The position numbers and the translations under genes are program-made. The notes under the pieces are model-generated. The model saw only the letters and a list, made by a program, of their open reading frames with translations, searched no databases and was not told where the DNA came from. Below, one piece after another: positions 26,695 through 35,977 of a DNA stretch of 62,857 nucleotides. Origin of the DNA: Oceanobacter kriegii DSM 6294 (GTDB lineage: Bacteria > Pseudomonadota > Gammaproteobacteria > Pseudomonadales > Oceanobacteraceae); assembly GCF_000422845.1 (NCBI RefSeq), contig NZ_AUGV01000022.1:1-62857 (forward strand). Direction: 5' to 3'. Every line of letters begins with the position of its first letter. Positions within the stretch are counted from its first letter, which is position 1.

Positions 26695-29600
26695 ATGGCA
26701 ACAGTAGAAACGCTGGGTCTTGGGTCCGGGGTTCTGACCACCGAATTGATGGAAAGCATCATCGCTGCCGAGCGTGAAGCATCCGACAGCCGGTTGGAAT
26801 CGGAACAGGAGCTGATTGAGGCTCGTATTACCGCGTTTGGCGAAATCCAGTCGCTGCTGTCGACCATGGACTCTGCGGTCAGTGCGCTGGCCAGCCCATC
26901 GGAAGCGGCTTCCACAACCGCCACGTCTTCCAATGAAAGCATTCTGACGGCGACCACATCCAGCTCGGCCGACCCGGGCACCTACACGGTAGAAGTGCAA
27001 GCCACCGCCAAGGCCCATGCACTGGCGACCTCTGCGTTCGACAGCAGCAGTGAAATCATCGGCACCGGCAAACTGGTATTCAGCTTCGGCACCAATATTT
27101 ATGACAACGATGGCAATATCATCGGCCAGGAAATCAATCCGGATCAGGCCGGTGCGACCATTGAGATTGATGAGTCCAATCACACACTGAGCGGCATTCG
27201 CGACGCCATTAATAACGAAGATTTTGGCGTCACGGCCAGCATTGTGAACGATGGTAATGGCTATCGTCTGTTGGTGACATCGGATGAAACCGGTGAAGAA
27301 TACGCCATGAACATTCAGGCGCAGGACGCCAATGGCAATGCCTTGTCGGACGGCCTGGCGGCGCTGGCCTACAACGCCAACCAGTCGGCCTACACCAGTA
27401 TGGAACAAACCAGTCAGGGTTCGGATGCCTTGCTGGTGGTGAACGGTCTGGAGATCACCCGTAGCAGCAACGACGTCAACGAAGTGATCAACGGCGTCAC
27501 GCTGAACCTGAAAAGCGCCGACGTGGGCACCAGTGTGACCATTACCGTGGCCGCCGATACCGAACAGCTGGCCGAAAACATTCAGGCTTTCGTTGACGCC
27601 TACAACGAATACAAAACCTTCACCGACGAAGTCACCGCCTACGACACCACCAGCGAAACCGGTGGCGTGCTGTTGGGTGACTCCACCTTGCGGACGATTC
27701 AGTCGCAAATTCGTTCCTTGCTGAGCCAACCCATCACCGGCCTCGATGGCACCTCTTACCGCTCGCTGACAGAGCTTGGGGTGACGTCCGACCAGGACAA
27801 TGGCTACCTGCTGGAATTTGACCAATCGACCTTCCAGACCGCCATGACCGAAGCGCGTAGTTCGGTGATTGGCATCATGGCCAAATCCGGGGTCACGTCC
27901 GACAGCCAGATCACCTACGTTAACGACTCGATCAATACCCAGCCGGGCACCTACGATGTGGTGATTACCCAGTTGGCGACCCAGGCCGTCTACGAGGGCG
28001 GTTCGGTCAGCGGCATGGATTTCAGCTCGCCGGTGGTGATTGACGATGAAAACGACAATTTCACCATCAACGTCAATGGCAAAACCGGCAGCGTGTCGTT
28101 AACCCAGGGCAGCTACGATTCCGCCGATGCACTGGCGCGTGAATTGGCGTTGCAGATCAACAGTTCGGAAAGCATTGCCAACAACGGCTATTCCGTGACG
28201 GTGGCCTACGACGAAACCAAACAGTCATTTGATATTACCTCCAACACGTATGGTTCATCGTCGCAGGTGTACTTCACCAGCGTCGATACCAACACCGCCA
28301 ACACGCTGGGTTTCAATACTCTGGATTCGGGTACCTACGAAGGCGCTCAGCTGACTACCCTGAATGCGGCGGCCTTTAACGGCAAAGGCGCAAGCACACT
28401 GGCCGGTAGCCGTACCGTGGCAGAAGACGACGGTATTGATTTTGCCGCCAGTAACGCCAGCTTTTCGCTGTCGGTCGATGGTGCTGCCGCGGTGGCGGTG
28501 TCGGTTACCCAGAACGCAGCCGGTAACGACCTGAATGGCGATGGCGTGTTTGGCGATCGTGAAGATACCTTGCAGGCCATTCAGACAGCGATTGATGCCA
28601 CCGCCTTGGCTGGAGAAGTAACGGCGTCGTTCAGTGACGACGGTTACCTGACCTTTACCACCGCCACCGCAGGTGCCAGTAAAAGCATTGAGATCACCAG
28701 TGTTGGCACGGGTACCTCCGATACCTTGCTGGGCCTGAGTGATACCGATGGCCCACAAAGTAACGGTAAGGACGCCGGCTTTACGCTGGCCAGCGATGTG
28801 GCGTTCCGGGTGGAAGTCGACGACGTTACCGGAGATTCACTGGTGACCGTGCCGGCGGGCACCTATGCCACCGGGGCCGACCTGGCCAATGCGGTTCAAA
28901 GTGCCATTCAAAGCAGCATCAGTGCCGATGCCAACCTGTCCGGGCTGGTCAGCGGTGCTGAAGTGGATACCGGTTCTCGTGATGTCAGCACCACCATCGA
29001 CTTTGGTGCCACCAATGCGGGCTTTACGCTCAACGTGTCGGGCAACGAGCAAGAAATCGTTATCAACTCGTCCAGCGGTGACAACATCGCTGATATTCAA
29101 ACCGCACTGGATGCCGCCTATGGCGCAGGTGTTGTGACCGCCAGCCTCAACGGCACCGGCCTGAAGCTCACCACCGACGCCACTGGCCATGAAGAGTACA
29201 TCGAAGTGGTGGCCGATGGCCGCGGGGCGTACACCTCCAGCTTTGGTGATATCAGCAGCGGCATTGATTTCAGCAGCGACAACGCGGCCTTCACGCTGAC
29301 GGTGGCAGGGCAGGAAATCGATGTCACCGTCGACGGTAATGGTGCCAGCGGCAGTAATGACGCCGACTCCAACCTGACGGTGATCCAGCAGGCCCTCGAC
29401 GAGGCGCTGGTGGCCAGTGGCAGTTTTGCCGCCGGGGACATTGCCGCAAAAGTAGATGGTGCTGGCCAACTGTATTTTGAAACCGTCAGCCAGAATGGCA
29501 TTCGTAATGCGGCGACCCTGGGGTCTTCTGCCAGCATTGAAGTGTCCAACGTGACGGGCAGTGCAGCAACGACGCTGGCGATGACGGCCGAAACCGCCAC

Positions 29601-30645
29601 CAATGGCTACGATGGCCTGGGCCTGACGGACAGCGACCGTCATTACGGCTCCGACCTCGATACTGCGGTGAATTACGTGTACGACGCTGATGCGGATCTG
29701 GGCTCGCTGGAAATTACTATTGGTGGGCAGAGCCGCAGCATCGGCTTTACTGACTTGGATGCCGCCGCCACCGCGTTTCTGGGCTTGCAGGATGTCACTG
29801 TGTACTCTGCCGAGATTCCGACCGGCAAAGACGTGGAAGGTACCATTAACGGTATTGAAGCCTCTGGCAGTGGCCAGTTTCTGCGGGCCACCAACGGCAA
29901 TACCGCCGCTACGCCTGGCTATTACATTGCCAACGAAGCCGCTGATTTTACTTCGGCGGTTACGCTGGATGCCGACAATAGCAAGTTCAGTATCAACATC
30001 GATGGGGTAGAGGCGGAAGTTCAGCTGAGCTATCCGGCGACCTACGTCAGTGGGTCTGCTCTTGCGTCGGCGTTGGAAACCGCCATTAACGGCACCTCGG
30101 CCTTCTCCGAAGAAAACATCAGTGTTTCTGTGGACTACACCGACGACAGCAGCTCGTTCGCCTACAACAAGCTGAGCATCATCTCGAACAGCTCGGGCAA
30201 GGACTCGGAAGTCGAAATCACGGAAATCAGTGCTGAAGCGTCGGCTGTATTTGGTTTCATCAAGGGCATCGGAGATGGTGAACGTGGGGCTGATGCTCAG
30301 GGCGATGTAGACGCGGCCTCTGGCTTGCGTTTGAAAGTGACAGGCGGCTCGGTTGGCGAGCGCGGCAGCGTGACCTATGTGTCGGGCTTTGGGGACCAGA
30401 TGGCCGACCTGCTGGAATCCTTGTTGTCGGGCAGTGACTCTGTGATTCAATCCAAGCTGTCTTCATTGGAAGACCGAGCCACTGAGATTGAAGAAGAGAA
30501 GGCCGCGTTGGATGAACGTATGAACGTTCAGGAAGAATTGCTGAAGTCGGCGTTTTCCTACAACGATGCGCTGATCTCAACCCTGAACACCACGCTGGAC
30601 TATATCGAACAGCAGTTCGAAGCCCTGAGTAACTCCAGCAGCTGA
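26695..30645 (+). CDS. fliD: Flagellar filament cap FliD (HAP2), giant form with repeat insertion
   Basis: This 1316-aa protein is roughly three times the usual FliD length. Residues 1-100 are a normal FliD N-domain (LGLGSGVLTTELMESIIAAE), residues about 240-405 are the first half of the C-domain, and the last 90 residues are the closing coiled coil (SKLSSLEDRATEIEEEKAAL, LDYIEQQFEALS). About 815 residues are inserted between the two C-domain halves (about 411-1227). They consist of repeated flagellin IN-like modules, recognisable by DFxxxNAxFTLxVxG and IQxALDAA patterns near 580, 765, 855 and 1095. The cap folds flagellin at the filament tip and may act as an adhesin. The chaperone gene fliS is not adjacent. 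Confidence 0.93.
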   Translation: MATVETLGLGSGVLTTELMESIIAAEREASDSRLESEQELIEARITAFGEIQSLLSTMDSAVSALASPSEAASTTATSSNESILTATTSSSADPGTYTVEVQATAKAHALATSAFDSSSEIIGTGKLVFSFGTNIYDNDGNIIGQEINPDQAGATIEIDESNHTLSGIRDAINNEDFGVTASIVNDGNGYRLLVTSDETGEEYAMNIQAQDANGNALSDGLAALAYNANQSAYTSMEQTSQGSDALLVVNGLEITRSSNDVNEVINGVTLNLKSADVGTSVTITVAADTEQLAENIQAFVDAYNEYKTFTDEVTAYDTTSETGGVLLGDSTLRTIQSQIRSLLSQPITGLDGTSYRSLTELGVTSDQDNGYLLEFDQSTFQTAMTEARSSVIGIMAKSGVTSDSQITYVNDSINTQPGTYDVVITQLATQAVYEGGSVSGMDFSSPVVIDDENDNFTINVNGKTGSVSLTQGSYDSADALARELALQINSSESIANNGYSVTVAYDETKQSFDITSNTYGSSSQVYFTSVDTNTANTLGFNTLDSGTYEGAQLTTLNAAAFNGKGASTLAGSRTVAEDDGIDFAASNASFSLSVDGAAAVAVSVTQNAAGNDLNGDGVFGDREDTLQAIQTAIDATALAGEVTASFSDDGYLTFTTATAGASKSIEITSVGTGTSDTLLGLSDTDGPQSNGKDAGFTLASDVAFRVEVDDVTGDSLVTVPAGTYATGADLANAVQSAIQSSISADANLSGLVSGAEVDTGSRDVSTTIDFGATNAGFTLNVSGNEQEIVINSSSGDNIADIQTALDAAYGAGVVTASLNGTGLKLTTDATGHEEYIEVVADGRGAYTSSFGDISSGIDFSSDNAAFTLTVAGQEIDVTVDGNGASGSNDADSNLTVIQQALDEALVASGSFAAGDIAAKVDGAGQLYFETVSQNGIRNAATLGSSASIEVSNVTGSAATTLAMTAETATNGYDGLGLTDSDRHYGSDLDTAVNYVYDADADLGSLEITIGGQSRSIGFTDLDAAATAFLGLQDVTVYSAEIPTGKDVEGTINGIEASGSGQFLRATNGNTAATPGYYIANEAADFTSAVTLDADNSKFSINIDGVEAEVQLSYPATYVSGSALASALETAINGTSAFSEENISVSVDYTDDSSSFAYNKLSIISNSSGKDSEVEITEISAEASAVFGFIKGIGDGERGADAQGDVDAASGLRLKVTGGSVGERGSVTYVSGFGDQMADLLESLLSGSDSVIQSKLSSLEDRATEIEEEKAALDERMNVQEELLKSAFSYNDALISTLNTTLDYIEQQFEALSNSSS

Positions 30646-30653
30646 TCGTCTAG

Positions 30654-30685
30654 ACGGCACCCGTTAACGGGTGCCGTTCTGCTGT
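30654..30685 (+). terminator. Hairpin downstream of fliD
   Basis: ACGGCACCC and GGGTGCCGT form a perfect 9-bp stem around GTTAAC, with only a weak T-rich tail. It is a probable terminator of the flagellar cluster. Confidence 0.65.
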
Positions 30686-30725
30686 CATCTTTGTCCACTC
30701 GACAGTTTCGTCTTTCTCATTTCAC

Positions 30726-30810
30726 TTCCTGATTCCAGTTCCTGATTCCAGTTCCTGATTCCAGTTCCTGATTCCAGTTCCTGATTCCAGTTCCTGATTC
30801 CAGTTCCTGG
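30726..30810. repeat. 13-bp tandem repeat array, six copies plus a partial one
   Basis: The unit TTCCTGATTCCAG is repeated perfectly six times head to tail (30726-30803) and followed by TTCCTGG. It is non-coding and lies just after the fliD hairpin. Similar short arrays occur at 50147, 57668 and 62617. Confidence 0.95.
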
Positions 30811-31142
30811 TTTCGCTTCAATCGCACTTCAATTCGACATTGCTACGTCACTCAATTGTGAGATTCGGTCGAGATTTTGACGATCTCCGATGAGTTGTTG
30901 ACCAATTCCCTTTGCTGGCCGCTCTGATGTGGGTAAGGTCCTGATTACCCAAAAAACACACAGTGGTGCGCTGGTTGCAGTTTGGTACCAGAACGTATAC
31001 GAACTACATATGATCCAATAAGAAAACAAATGTTCTGAAAAAGTGAACCAGGTCACGAAAATGACCCGGTTTCGTCACGACAAACTGAAACAATTGCTAA
31101 GATTGTCATTACATAAATACACAAACTCACATTCCCACGGAA
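30811..31142. other. AT-rich intergenic region before the SnoaL-like gene
   Basis: No gene is visible. The stretch is AT-rich near 31000-31135, including AATTGCTAAGATTGTCATTACATAAAT. It probably holds the promoter of the next gene, but I cannot fix its boxes. Confidence 0.45.
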
Positions 31143-31556
31143 ATGGACATGTTTGAAGACAACAAGGTGCTCGTAGAGCAGTTTATTCAGAATGCCTGGG
31201 GAAAGGGTCGATTCAATCTGGTGCGACAGATGGTAAGCAGGGATTTTCTTTACCACGCCTCCCAGTCCATGCAGTCACAGGGCTTTGATGCCTTCGTGGA
31301 TGAAATCGAATACCTTCAATCCGCCATCACAGATTACGATCTGACCATTGAAGACCTGATGTCTGACGGCGATCGCGCCATCAGCGTGATGACCCTGTGC
31401 GGCACCTTCAAAAAGCCGATTTTCGGTTTTCAGCCTCACAACAAGCTGGTGGGTATCACCATTGCGATTACCTGGACCCTTCAACGGGGTCGGGTGCGTC
31501 ATATGAACCTGCTGGTGGATATTGCCCACATGCAGCGTCAGGTGGCGGCTGCTTAA
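31143..31556 (+). CDS. SnoaL-like / ester cyclase-type NTF2-fold protein
   Basis: This 137-aa protein fits the SnoaL-like polyketide cyclase family (NTF2-like cone fold). It has an N-terminal helix followed by FNLVRQMVSRDFLYHAS, then GFDAFVDEIEYL, a central MSDGDRAISVMTLCGTF strand pair and a C-terminal RVRHMNLLVDIAHM. Proteins of this family bind small hydrophobic ligands, and some are enzymes; no function can be assigned. It is a single gene flanked by a terminator shared with tctA. Confidence 0.8.
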   Translation: MDMFEDNKVLVEQFIQNAWGKGRFNLVRQMVSRDFLYHASQSMQSQGFDAFVDEIEYLQSAITDYDLTIEDLMSDGDRAISVMTLCGTFKKPIFGFQPHNKLVGITIAITWTLQRGRVRHMNLLVDIAHMQRQVAAA

Positions 31557-31605
31557 GCCAGACTGACTGTCTGAACCATCGTTAGAAACGAAAATGGCCA
31601 GAAAC

Positions 31606-31637
31606 AAAAACGCCTCGCAATGCGAGGCGTTTTTTTA
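31606..31637. terminator. Bidirectional terminator between the SnoaL-like gene and tctA
   Basis: AAAACGCCTCGCA and TGCGAGGCGTTTT form a near-perfect palindromic stem with A and T runs on both flanks. Confidence 0.93.
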
Positions 31638-31664
31638 GGTGCTATTTACATGGTATCGCTGGTA

Positions 31665-33170
31665 TCAGCCGCGGCTCAGCTTGGGCTTCAGCCACTTGGT
31701 CCAGATCGGCGTTTGCGAGATAAAAATCAGGCAGATAGCGACGAACAGGACGATCGACAGTGGGCTGGCAAACAGGTTTATGAACAATGAGCCCATGTCT
31801 TCGCGTTCCGACATGATGGCGCGACGCCAGTTCTCATCAATCAGTCGGCTCAGAATCACGCCCAGAATGACCGGACCCACCTGATAACCGTACTGCTTCA
31901 TAAAGTAGCCCAGTACACCGAAGCCCAGCATCCACCAGATATCGGCAATCGAGTTGTTGATGGCGTAGGCACCGACAATCGACAGCAGGAAGATCAGCGG
32001 GATCAGAATGCCTTTTGGCATCTCAACGATCTTGGCGAACAGTTTGATGCCGGTCAGGCCGAAGATCAGTACAAAGATGTTGGCGAGTGTCAGGTTACCG
32101 ACGGTGAACCAGAACATATCTGGCTGCTCAGTCAGCAGCATTGGACCCGGGTTCAAGCCGTGAATAAACAGCGCACCAATGAACACCGCCGTGACGGCAT
32201 CGCCCGGAATACCCAGCGTCAGCATTGGAATATAGGCACCACCCACCGCCGCGTTGTTGGCAGCTTCCGGTGCAATCAGACCTTCCTTGGCGCCTTTACC
32301 AAATGGCACTTCCGGATTCTTGGTAGAACGTTTGGCCTGATCGTAGGCCATCAGAGCGGCGATATCGCCACCGGTGCCCGGCAGGGAGCCAACAACCACA
32401 CCAATGGAGGAGCTTTGCAGCGACAGTGGCAGGTACTTCTTGATGTCCTTCCACGACGGTACGATTTTGTCGACTTTCTGCTTGATGGCGGTCTTGTCGA
32501 GGTGATGCAGCTGGTTAAGGGCTTCGGCAATACCGAACATACCAATCATCACGGCCACCGGGTTAATGCCGTTCCACAGCTCAACAACGCCAAACGTGAA
32601 GCGCTCTTCTGCGGTCAGCGGGTCCAGGCCTACGGTACCAATCAGTACGCCCAGAGCACCGGCAAAAATGCCTTTTGAAAGGCTTTCACCAGACAGTGAA
32701 CCCACCAGCAGAATGCCGATCAGGCCCAGCATCAGGTAATCCCGTGGCTGGAACTTGATGGCAAACTCACTGACGGTCGGCGCGGCGACAGACAGCACAA
32801 TAATGCCGACAAAACCACCGATGACCGACATCACGGTTGAAAGGCCAATGGCACGGCCGGCTTCGCCCTTCTGGGCCATCGGGTAACCATCCAGTGCCGT
32901 GGCAATGGCGGACGGTGCGCCCGGAATGTTCAGCAGAATGGCCGTACGGGAACCGCCGTACACACCACCCATATAAATGCCCACCATCAGACACAGGGCG
33001 TTGTTCACTTCCCACGAGAACGTGAAGGAAATCAGAATCGATACCGCCATGGTCACAGACAGACCCGGAATGGCACCAACATAAATACCCAGGAAAGTAC
33101 CCAGCGCCGTCAGCGCCAGCAGTTCCGGGTTAAGCCACGAGGTGGCGAAATAGGATAATGCTTCCAACAT
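31665..33170 (-). CDS. tctA: Tripartite tricarboxylate transporter, large permease TctA
   Basis: This 501-aa polytopic protein has about 12 helices. The TctA signatures are YVGAIPGLSVTMAVSIL (about 31-47), NIPGAPSAIATALDGYPMA (about 81-99) and the later mirror copy SLPGTGGDIAALMAYDQAK (about 262-280). With TctB it forms the membrane unit of a TTT uptake system for carboxylates. I chose ATG at 33170. A GTG at 33182 overlapping the tctB stop is possible and would add four residues. Confidence 0.95.
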   Translation of the reverse strand: MLEALSYFATSWLNPELLALTALGTFLGIYVGAIPGLSVTMAVSILISFTFSWEVNNALCLMVGIYMGGVYGGSRTAILLNIPGAPSAIATALDGYPMAQKGEAGRAIGLSTVMSVIGGFVGIIVLSVAAPTVSEFAIKFQPRDYLMLGLIGILLVGSLSGESLSKGIFAGALGVLIGTVGLDPLTAEERFTFGVVELWNGINPVAVMIGMFGIAEALNQLHHLDKTAIKQKVDKIVPSWKDIKKYLPLSLQSSSIGVVVGSLPGTGGDIAALMAYDQAKRSTKNPEVPFGKGAKEGLIAPEAANNAAVGGAYIPMLTLGIPGDAVTAVFIGALFIHGLNPGPMLLTEQPDMFWFTVGNLTLANIFVLIFGLTGIKLFAKIVEMPKGILIPLIFLLSIVGAYAINNSIADIWWMLGFGVLGYFMKQYGYQVGPVILGVILSRLIDENWRRAIMSEREDMGSLFINLFASPLSIVLFVAICLIFISQTPIWTKWLKPKLSRG

Positions 33171-33178
33171 GGTGCTAC

Positions 33179-33694
33179 TCACTCAAACCAGGCTTCAATG
33201 ACGGCCATGATCTCGCGCTCGGGAATGATCCCTTCCGGCAACACCACAACAAACACAATTCGGAAAATCAGGTACACAAATACCAGCGATACCGCGGCAA
33301 TCAGCAGCGACTTGCCAATGCCCTTACGGTGCAAAAGCTGAATGGTACCGACCAGGAAGACAAAGGCGGTGATGATAAAACCAACGTCTTCCAGCAATAC
33401 GGCAAAGAGGAAAATAATGCCGATCATCAGTGCCACGGAAAGCGGCAGGATGTGCTCAAAGAAGGCCTTGATCTGGCCCGCTTCGGCAGGACGCTTGAAA
33501 TCATCAATCAGGGCAATCACGCAGCTGATTACCATCAGGCCAGAGGCCGCCAACGGCAAGGCTCCGGGGGAGCTCAGGGCGTCGAATCCGGCAATTTCAT
33601 ACGATTGCCAGAACAGGAACAGACTGAGGCCCAGAAACAGGAAACCGAACAGGGTTTCGCCGGGCTTCTTCGGGATGGCTGTATGGTCAGACAC
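33179..33694 (-). CDS. tctB: Tripartite tricarboxylate transporter, small permease TctB
   Basis: This 171-aa protein has four helices in the TctB layout, including GFLFLGLSLFLFWQSYEIAG near the start and FGFIITAFVFLVGTIQLL-like segments later. GTG start with GAGGG about 8 nt upstream. It is the small membrane partner of TctA, which begins at or just after its stop. Confidence 0.9.
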   Translation of the reverse strand: MSDHTAIPKKPGETLFGFLFLGLSLFLFWQSYEIAGFDALSSPGALPLAASGLMVISCVIALIDDFKRPAEAGQIKAFFEHILPLSVALMIGIIFLFAVLLEDVGFIITAFVFLVGTIQLLHRKGIGKSLLIAAVSLVFVYLIFRIVFVVVLPEGIIPEREIMAVIEAWFE

Positions 33695-33733
33695 GCCTTA
33701 CCCTCACTACAAATACATGAACAGACATGCACG

Positions 33734-33756
33734 GAGCCTTGAGCAACTCAAGGCTC
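33734..33756 (-). other. Intercistronic stem-loop between tctC and tctB
   Basis: GAGCCTTGAG and CTCAAGGCTC form a perfect 10-bp stem with a CAA loop. There is no T run in the minus direction. A structure at this point could protect the abundant binding-protein mRNA or lower permease expression, as is common after binding-protein genes. Confidence 0.7.
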
Positions 33757-33792
33757 GTGCGTTAACAACATCTAACGAATGATCAGCGGGGA

Positions 33793-34791
33793 TTATTCAG
33801 GACGTTTGATACCAAACTTCTCTGGCGAGTGCTTGGCGAAGCCGGCGTCATATACCAGCCAGGAGGAAACAGAACGGTAGCTTTCGAGGAAGTCGACCGC
33901 TTCCTTGCCGGAAGTACCCATCACGGTGAAACCACGCTTTTTCATCAGGGCTTTGAAGTCTTCAGACTCAGCACCGGTGTGGAACGCTTCAGACAGCTTG
34001 GCAACGGCTGCTTCCGGAGTCCCTTTCTTCACGAATACACCGAAGAATGGGCCCCATGGCAGGTAGCTCTTCATGCCTGGCAGGGTATCCGTGATTGGCG
34101 TAACACCTGGCAGCAGATCGTTGGCAGCAACGTCAACCAGACCGATCACCTTCATACGACCGGCACGGATGTGCTCAATGGCTGCACCCAGTACCGCTGG
34201 CATGATATCAACCGCACCACCTTGCAGAGCGGTCAGAGCCGGGCCGTCACCGTCGTAAGGAATCATGGTGAAGTCCAGTTTTACCTGGGACTGCAGCATG
34301 GCCATGACGATGGAAGTCATACCACCTTTACCGGTAGAACCGGATTTTACCTTGCCCGGGTTGGCTTTGGCGTATTCGATCAGCTCGGCCATGTTGTTGT
34401 AAGGCGCATCGTTGTTGGCAACGAAGATCGGCGTACCACGAGCCAGAATGCTGATTGGAATCATGTCGCTGTAGTCGATAGGAGACAGACCCAGCACCTT
34501 GTACATCTGTGGGTTTTCCGCACCCATCAGCAGGGTGTAGCCATCGGCCTTACGGGAGTAAACGTATTTGGTCGCAATTGCGCCAACGCCACCGGTCTTG
34601 TTGGTCAGAACGATGTCTTCACCCAACACCTTTTCAGCAAGCGGGCTTACCGAGCGCATAACGGTATCGGTAGAGCCACCGGCACCCCATTGGATAACAC
34701 CCTGAATGTCTTTGCTTGGGTAGTCCGCAGCCATTGCAGTGGTTGAGGCCAGGGACAGGACTGCCAGCGTGCTGGCCAGGAACTTTTTCAT
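33793..34791 (-). CDS. tctC: Tripartite tricarboxylate transporter substrate-binding protein (Bug family)
   Basis: This 332-aa protein has a clean signal peptide (1-21, ending AMAAD). The Bug/TctC fold markers are VIQWGAGGSTDTVMRSVSP, KTGGVGAIATKYVYSRKADGYTLLMG and GSTGKGGMTSI. It captures a carboxylated ligand in the periplasm for TctAB. The ligand may be a tricarboxylate, but Bug proteins are diverse and the setting suggests a shikimate- or aromatic-pathway acid. It is preceded by 26 bp after the Gfo/Idh-like gene, so it lies in the same operon. Confidence 0.93.
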   Translation of the reverse strand: MKKFLASTLAVLSLASTTAMAADYPSKDIQGVIQWGAGGSTDTVMRSVSPLAEKVLGEDIVLTNKTGGVGAIATKYVYSRKADGYTLLMGAENPQMYKVLGLSPIDYSDMIPISILARGTPIFVANNDAPYNNMAELIEYAKANPGKVKSGSTGKGGMTSIVMAMLQSQVKLDFTMIPYDGDGPALTALQGGAVDIMPAVLGAAIEHIRAGRMKVIGLVDVAANDLLPGVTPITDTLPGMKSYLPWGPFFGVFVKKGTPEAAVAKLSEAFHTGAESEDFKALMKKRGFTVMGTSGKEAVDFLESYRSVSSWLVYDAGFAKHSPEKFGIKRPE

Positions 34792-34817
34792 ATCGTGCTC
34801 CGATTGTTATTGTCGTT

Positions 34818-35870
34818 TTAAAGAGTACCAGTTATTTCCGGCTTTTCGTGAATTGCAGGTAATACCTGCTGGGTTTTTCCGCTGATTGCGGATCGGAAAA
34901 TCGCCTGGACGATCTCCAGATTTGTAATAAATTCGGCCACATCATTTACCAGAGGACAGTGGTTTTCACCATCCGTACGGGACACTTGCTGACAAAAATA
35001 GCGCAACTCACTGTCGGCAGTGCTCATTGGCAGGTTCATCGACAGCGCCACGCTGGTGCGAGTGGCTGGCTGGTTCGGCAATTGGGTCGTGACGCTGATC
35101 TGGTTGATGGCCACGCTCTCGGAGGCCAGGGCATCGGTTTCATGGCTGGTCAGCGTCAGGCTGGCATCGTTGCCGGCAGCAAAGGCCAGGCGCAGCTGGC
35201 CGCTGGCGGCTGAGGACTGCGCATGGATATTCAGCGGCTGCATGTGCTCGGTGCGGATTTCAGCAATTGGACCGGCCAGTTGTCTGACCACGGCCACCAT
35301 GTGCAGCAGTGGCTGAACATCGGCGCTGTGAAGACCAAGGTTGATGCGGCTGAATAAAGACTGTGGTGTTGGAAACGCAAGGTTTCCTTCAATGCTGGCA
35401 TGCCCGCACAGGCCGCGCTTCAAACGTTCGACCAACGGATTGAACGGAGCGCTTTGGCTGATGCAGCAGAGGCTACCGGGCAGCGAGGCTTGAGAGTGCA
35501 GGGAACGAGTCACTGTGGCGGCATAGCCGAGTTCACGGGCCATATCGAGTGAGGCGATGGCATCACTGTCGATCAGCACCGGAATCCCTGCCAGCATCGC
35601 CATGGTGGCAGCTTGTGTCACCTCGGCCGCGGTAATAGCGGGCGACGGACAGAGCCACAATGCCTGGCACGATGGCTTGTCATCGTCAGAACAAATCAGC
35701 GCGGCAACATCGGCGAACCAGTGGCACTGGTGCTCACCAGCCAGTTCGGCGTGCTGAGCGGTCGGATCGACAATCGCGGCAAGGTGACACTGGTCACTGC
35801 GGCGGATGCGCTCTATCTGTGTATGTATGCGCTGATCGTCAGCAAATACGGCAATGGCTACGCTTTTCAT
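34818..35870 (-). CDS. Gfo/Idh/MocA-like protein with degenerate nucleotide-binding motif
   Basis: This 350-aa protein follows the two-domain plan of Gfo/Idh/MocA oxidoreductases: a Rossmann-like start (VAIAVFADDQRIHTQI, HLAAIVDPTA) and a C-terminal beta-sheet domain. The dinucleotide-binding GxGxxG is absent (AVFADD instead), and the EKP catalytic motif appears only as GIPVLIDSDAIA. It may therefore not be a working dehydrogenase. It is the first gene of a four-gene operon with tctCBA and is divergent from a LysR regulator, which would be its likely controller. Confidence 0.6.
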   Translation of the reverse strand: MKSVAIAVFADDQRIHTQIERIRRSDQCHLAAIVDPTAQHAELAGEHQCHWFADVAALICSDDDKPSCQALWLCPSPAITAAEVTQAATMAMLAGIPVLIDSDAIASLDMARELGYAATVTRSLHSQASLPGSLCCISQSAPFNPLVERLKRGLCGHASIEGNLAFPTPQSLFSRINLGLHSADVQPLLHMVAVVRQLAGPIAEIRTEHMQPLNIHAQSSAASGQLRLAFAAGNDASLTLTSHETDALASESVAINQISVTTQLPNQPATRTSVALSMNLPMSTADSELRYFCQQVSRTDGENHCPLVNDVAEFITNLEIVQAIFRSAISGKTQQVLPAIHEKPEITGTL

Positions 35871-35926
35871 ACCTGAGTGTGCTTGTATTTATTTCGTTCA
35901 GGATTCGAGTCGGTTGATACTAGCCA

Positions 35927-35974
35927 ATAATTAATTGATGATAATTAAGCGTATATTTGAATTATTTTTAACTA
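35927..35974. promoter_or_regulatory. Candidate LysR operator in the divergent tct/LysR intergenic region
   Basis: The 107-bp divergent spacer holds a direct repeat ATAATTAA at 35927 and 35941, separated by TTGATG. TTTTTAACTA follows at 35965-35974, just before the LysR start. An AT-rich site in this position is typical of LysR autoregulation and activation. A related TTTTAACTA core recurs at 41859 and 47018. Confidence 0.45.
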
Positions 35975-35977
35975 ATC

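Noticed and set aside
28837-30450. Long antisense open frame (537 codons) inside fliD
   Set aside because: A mirror of the repetitive, codon-biased fliD sequence; no start signal and no family resemblance. The same holds for the 402-codon frame at 26617-27825.
30726-30810. CRISPR or iteron-type origin array
   Set aside because: 13-bp perfect head-to-tail units with no spacers, no DnaA boxes and no replication gene near; a minisatellite-like array.
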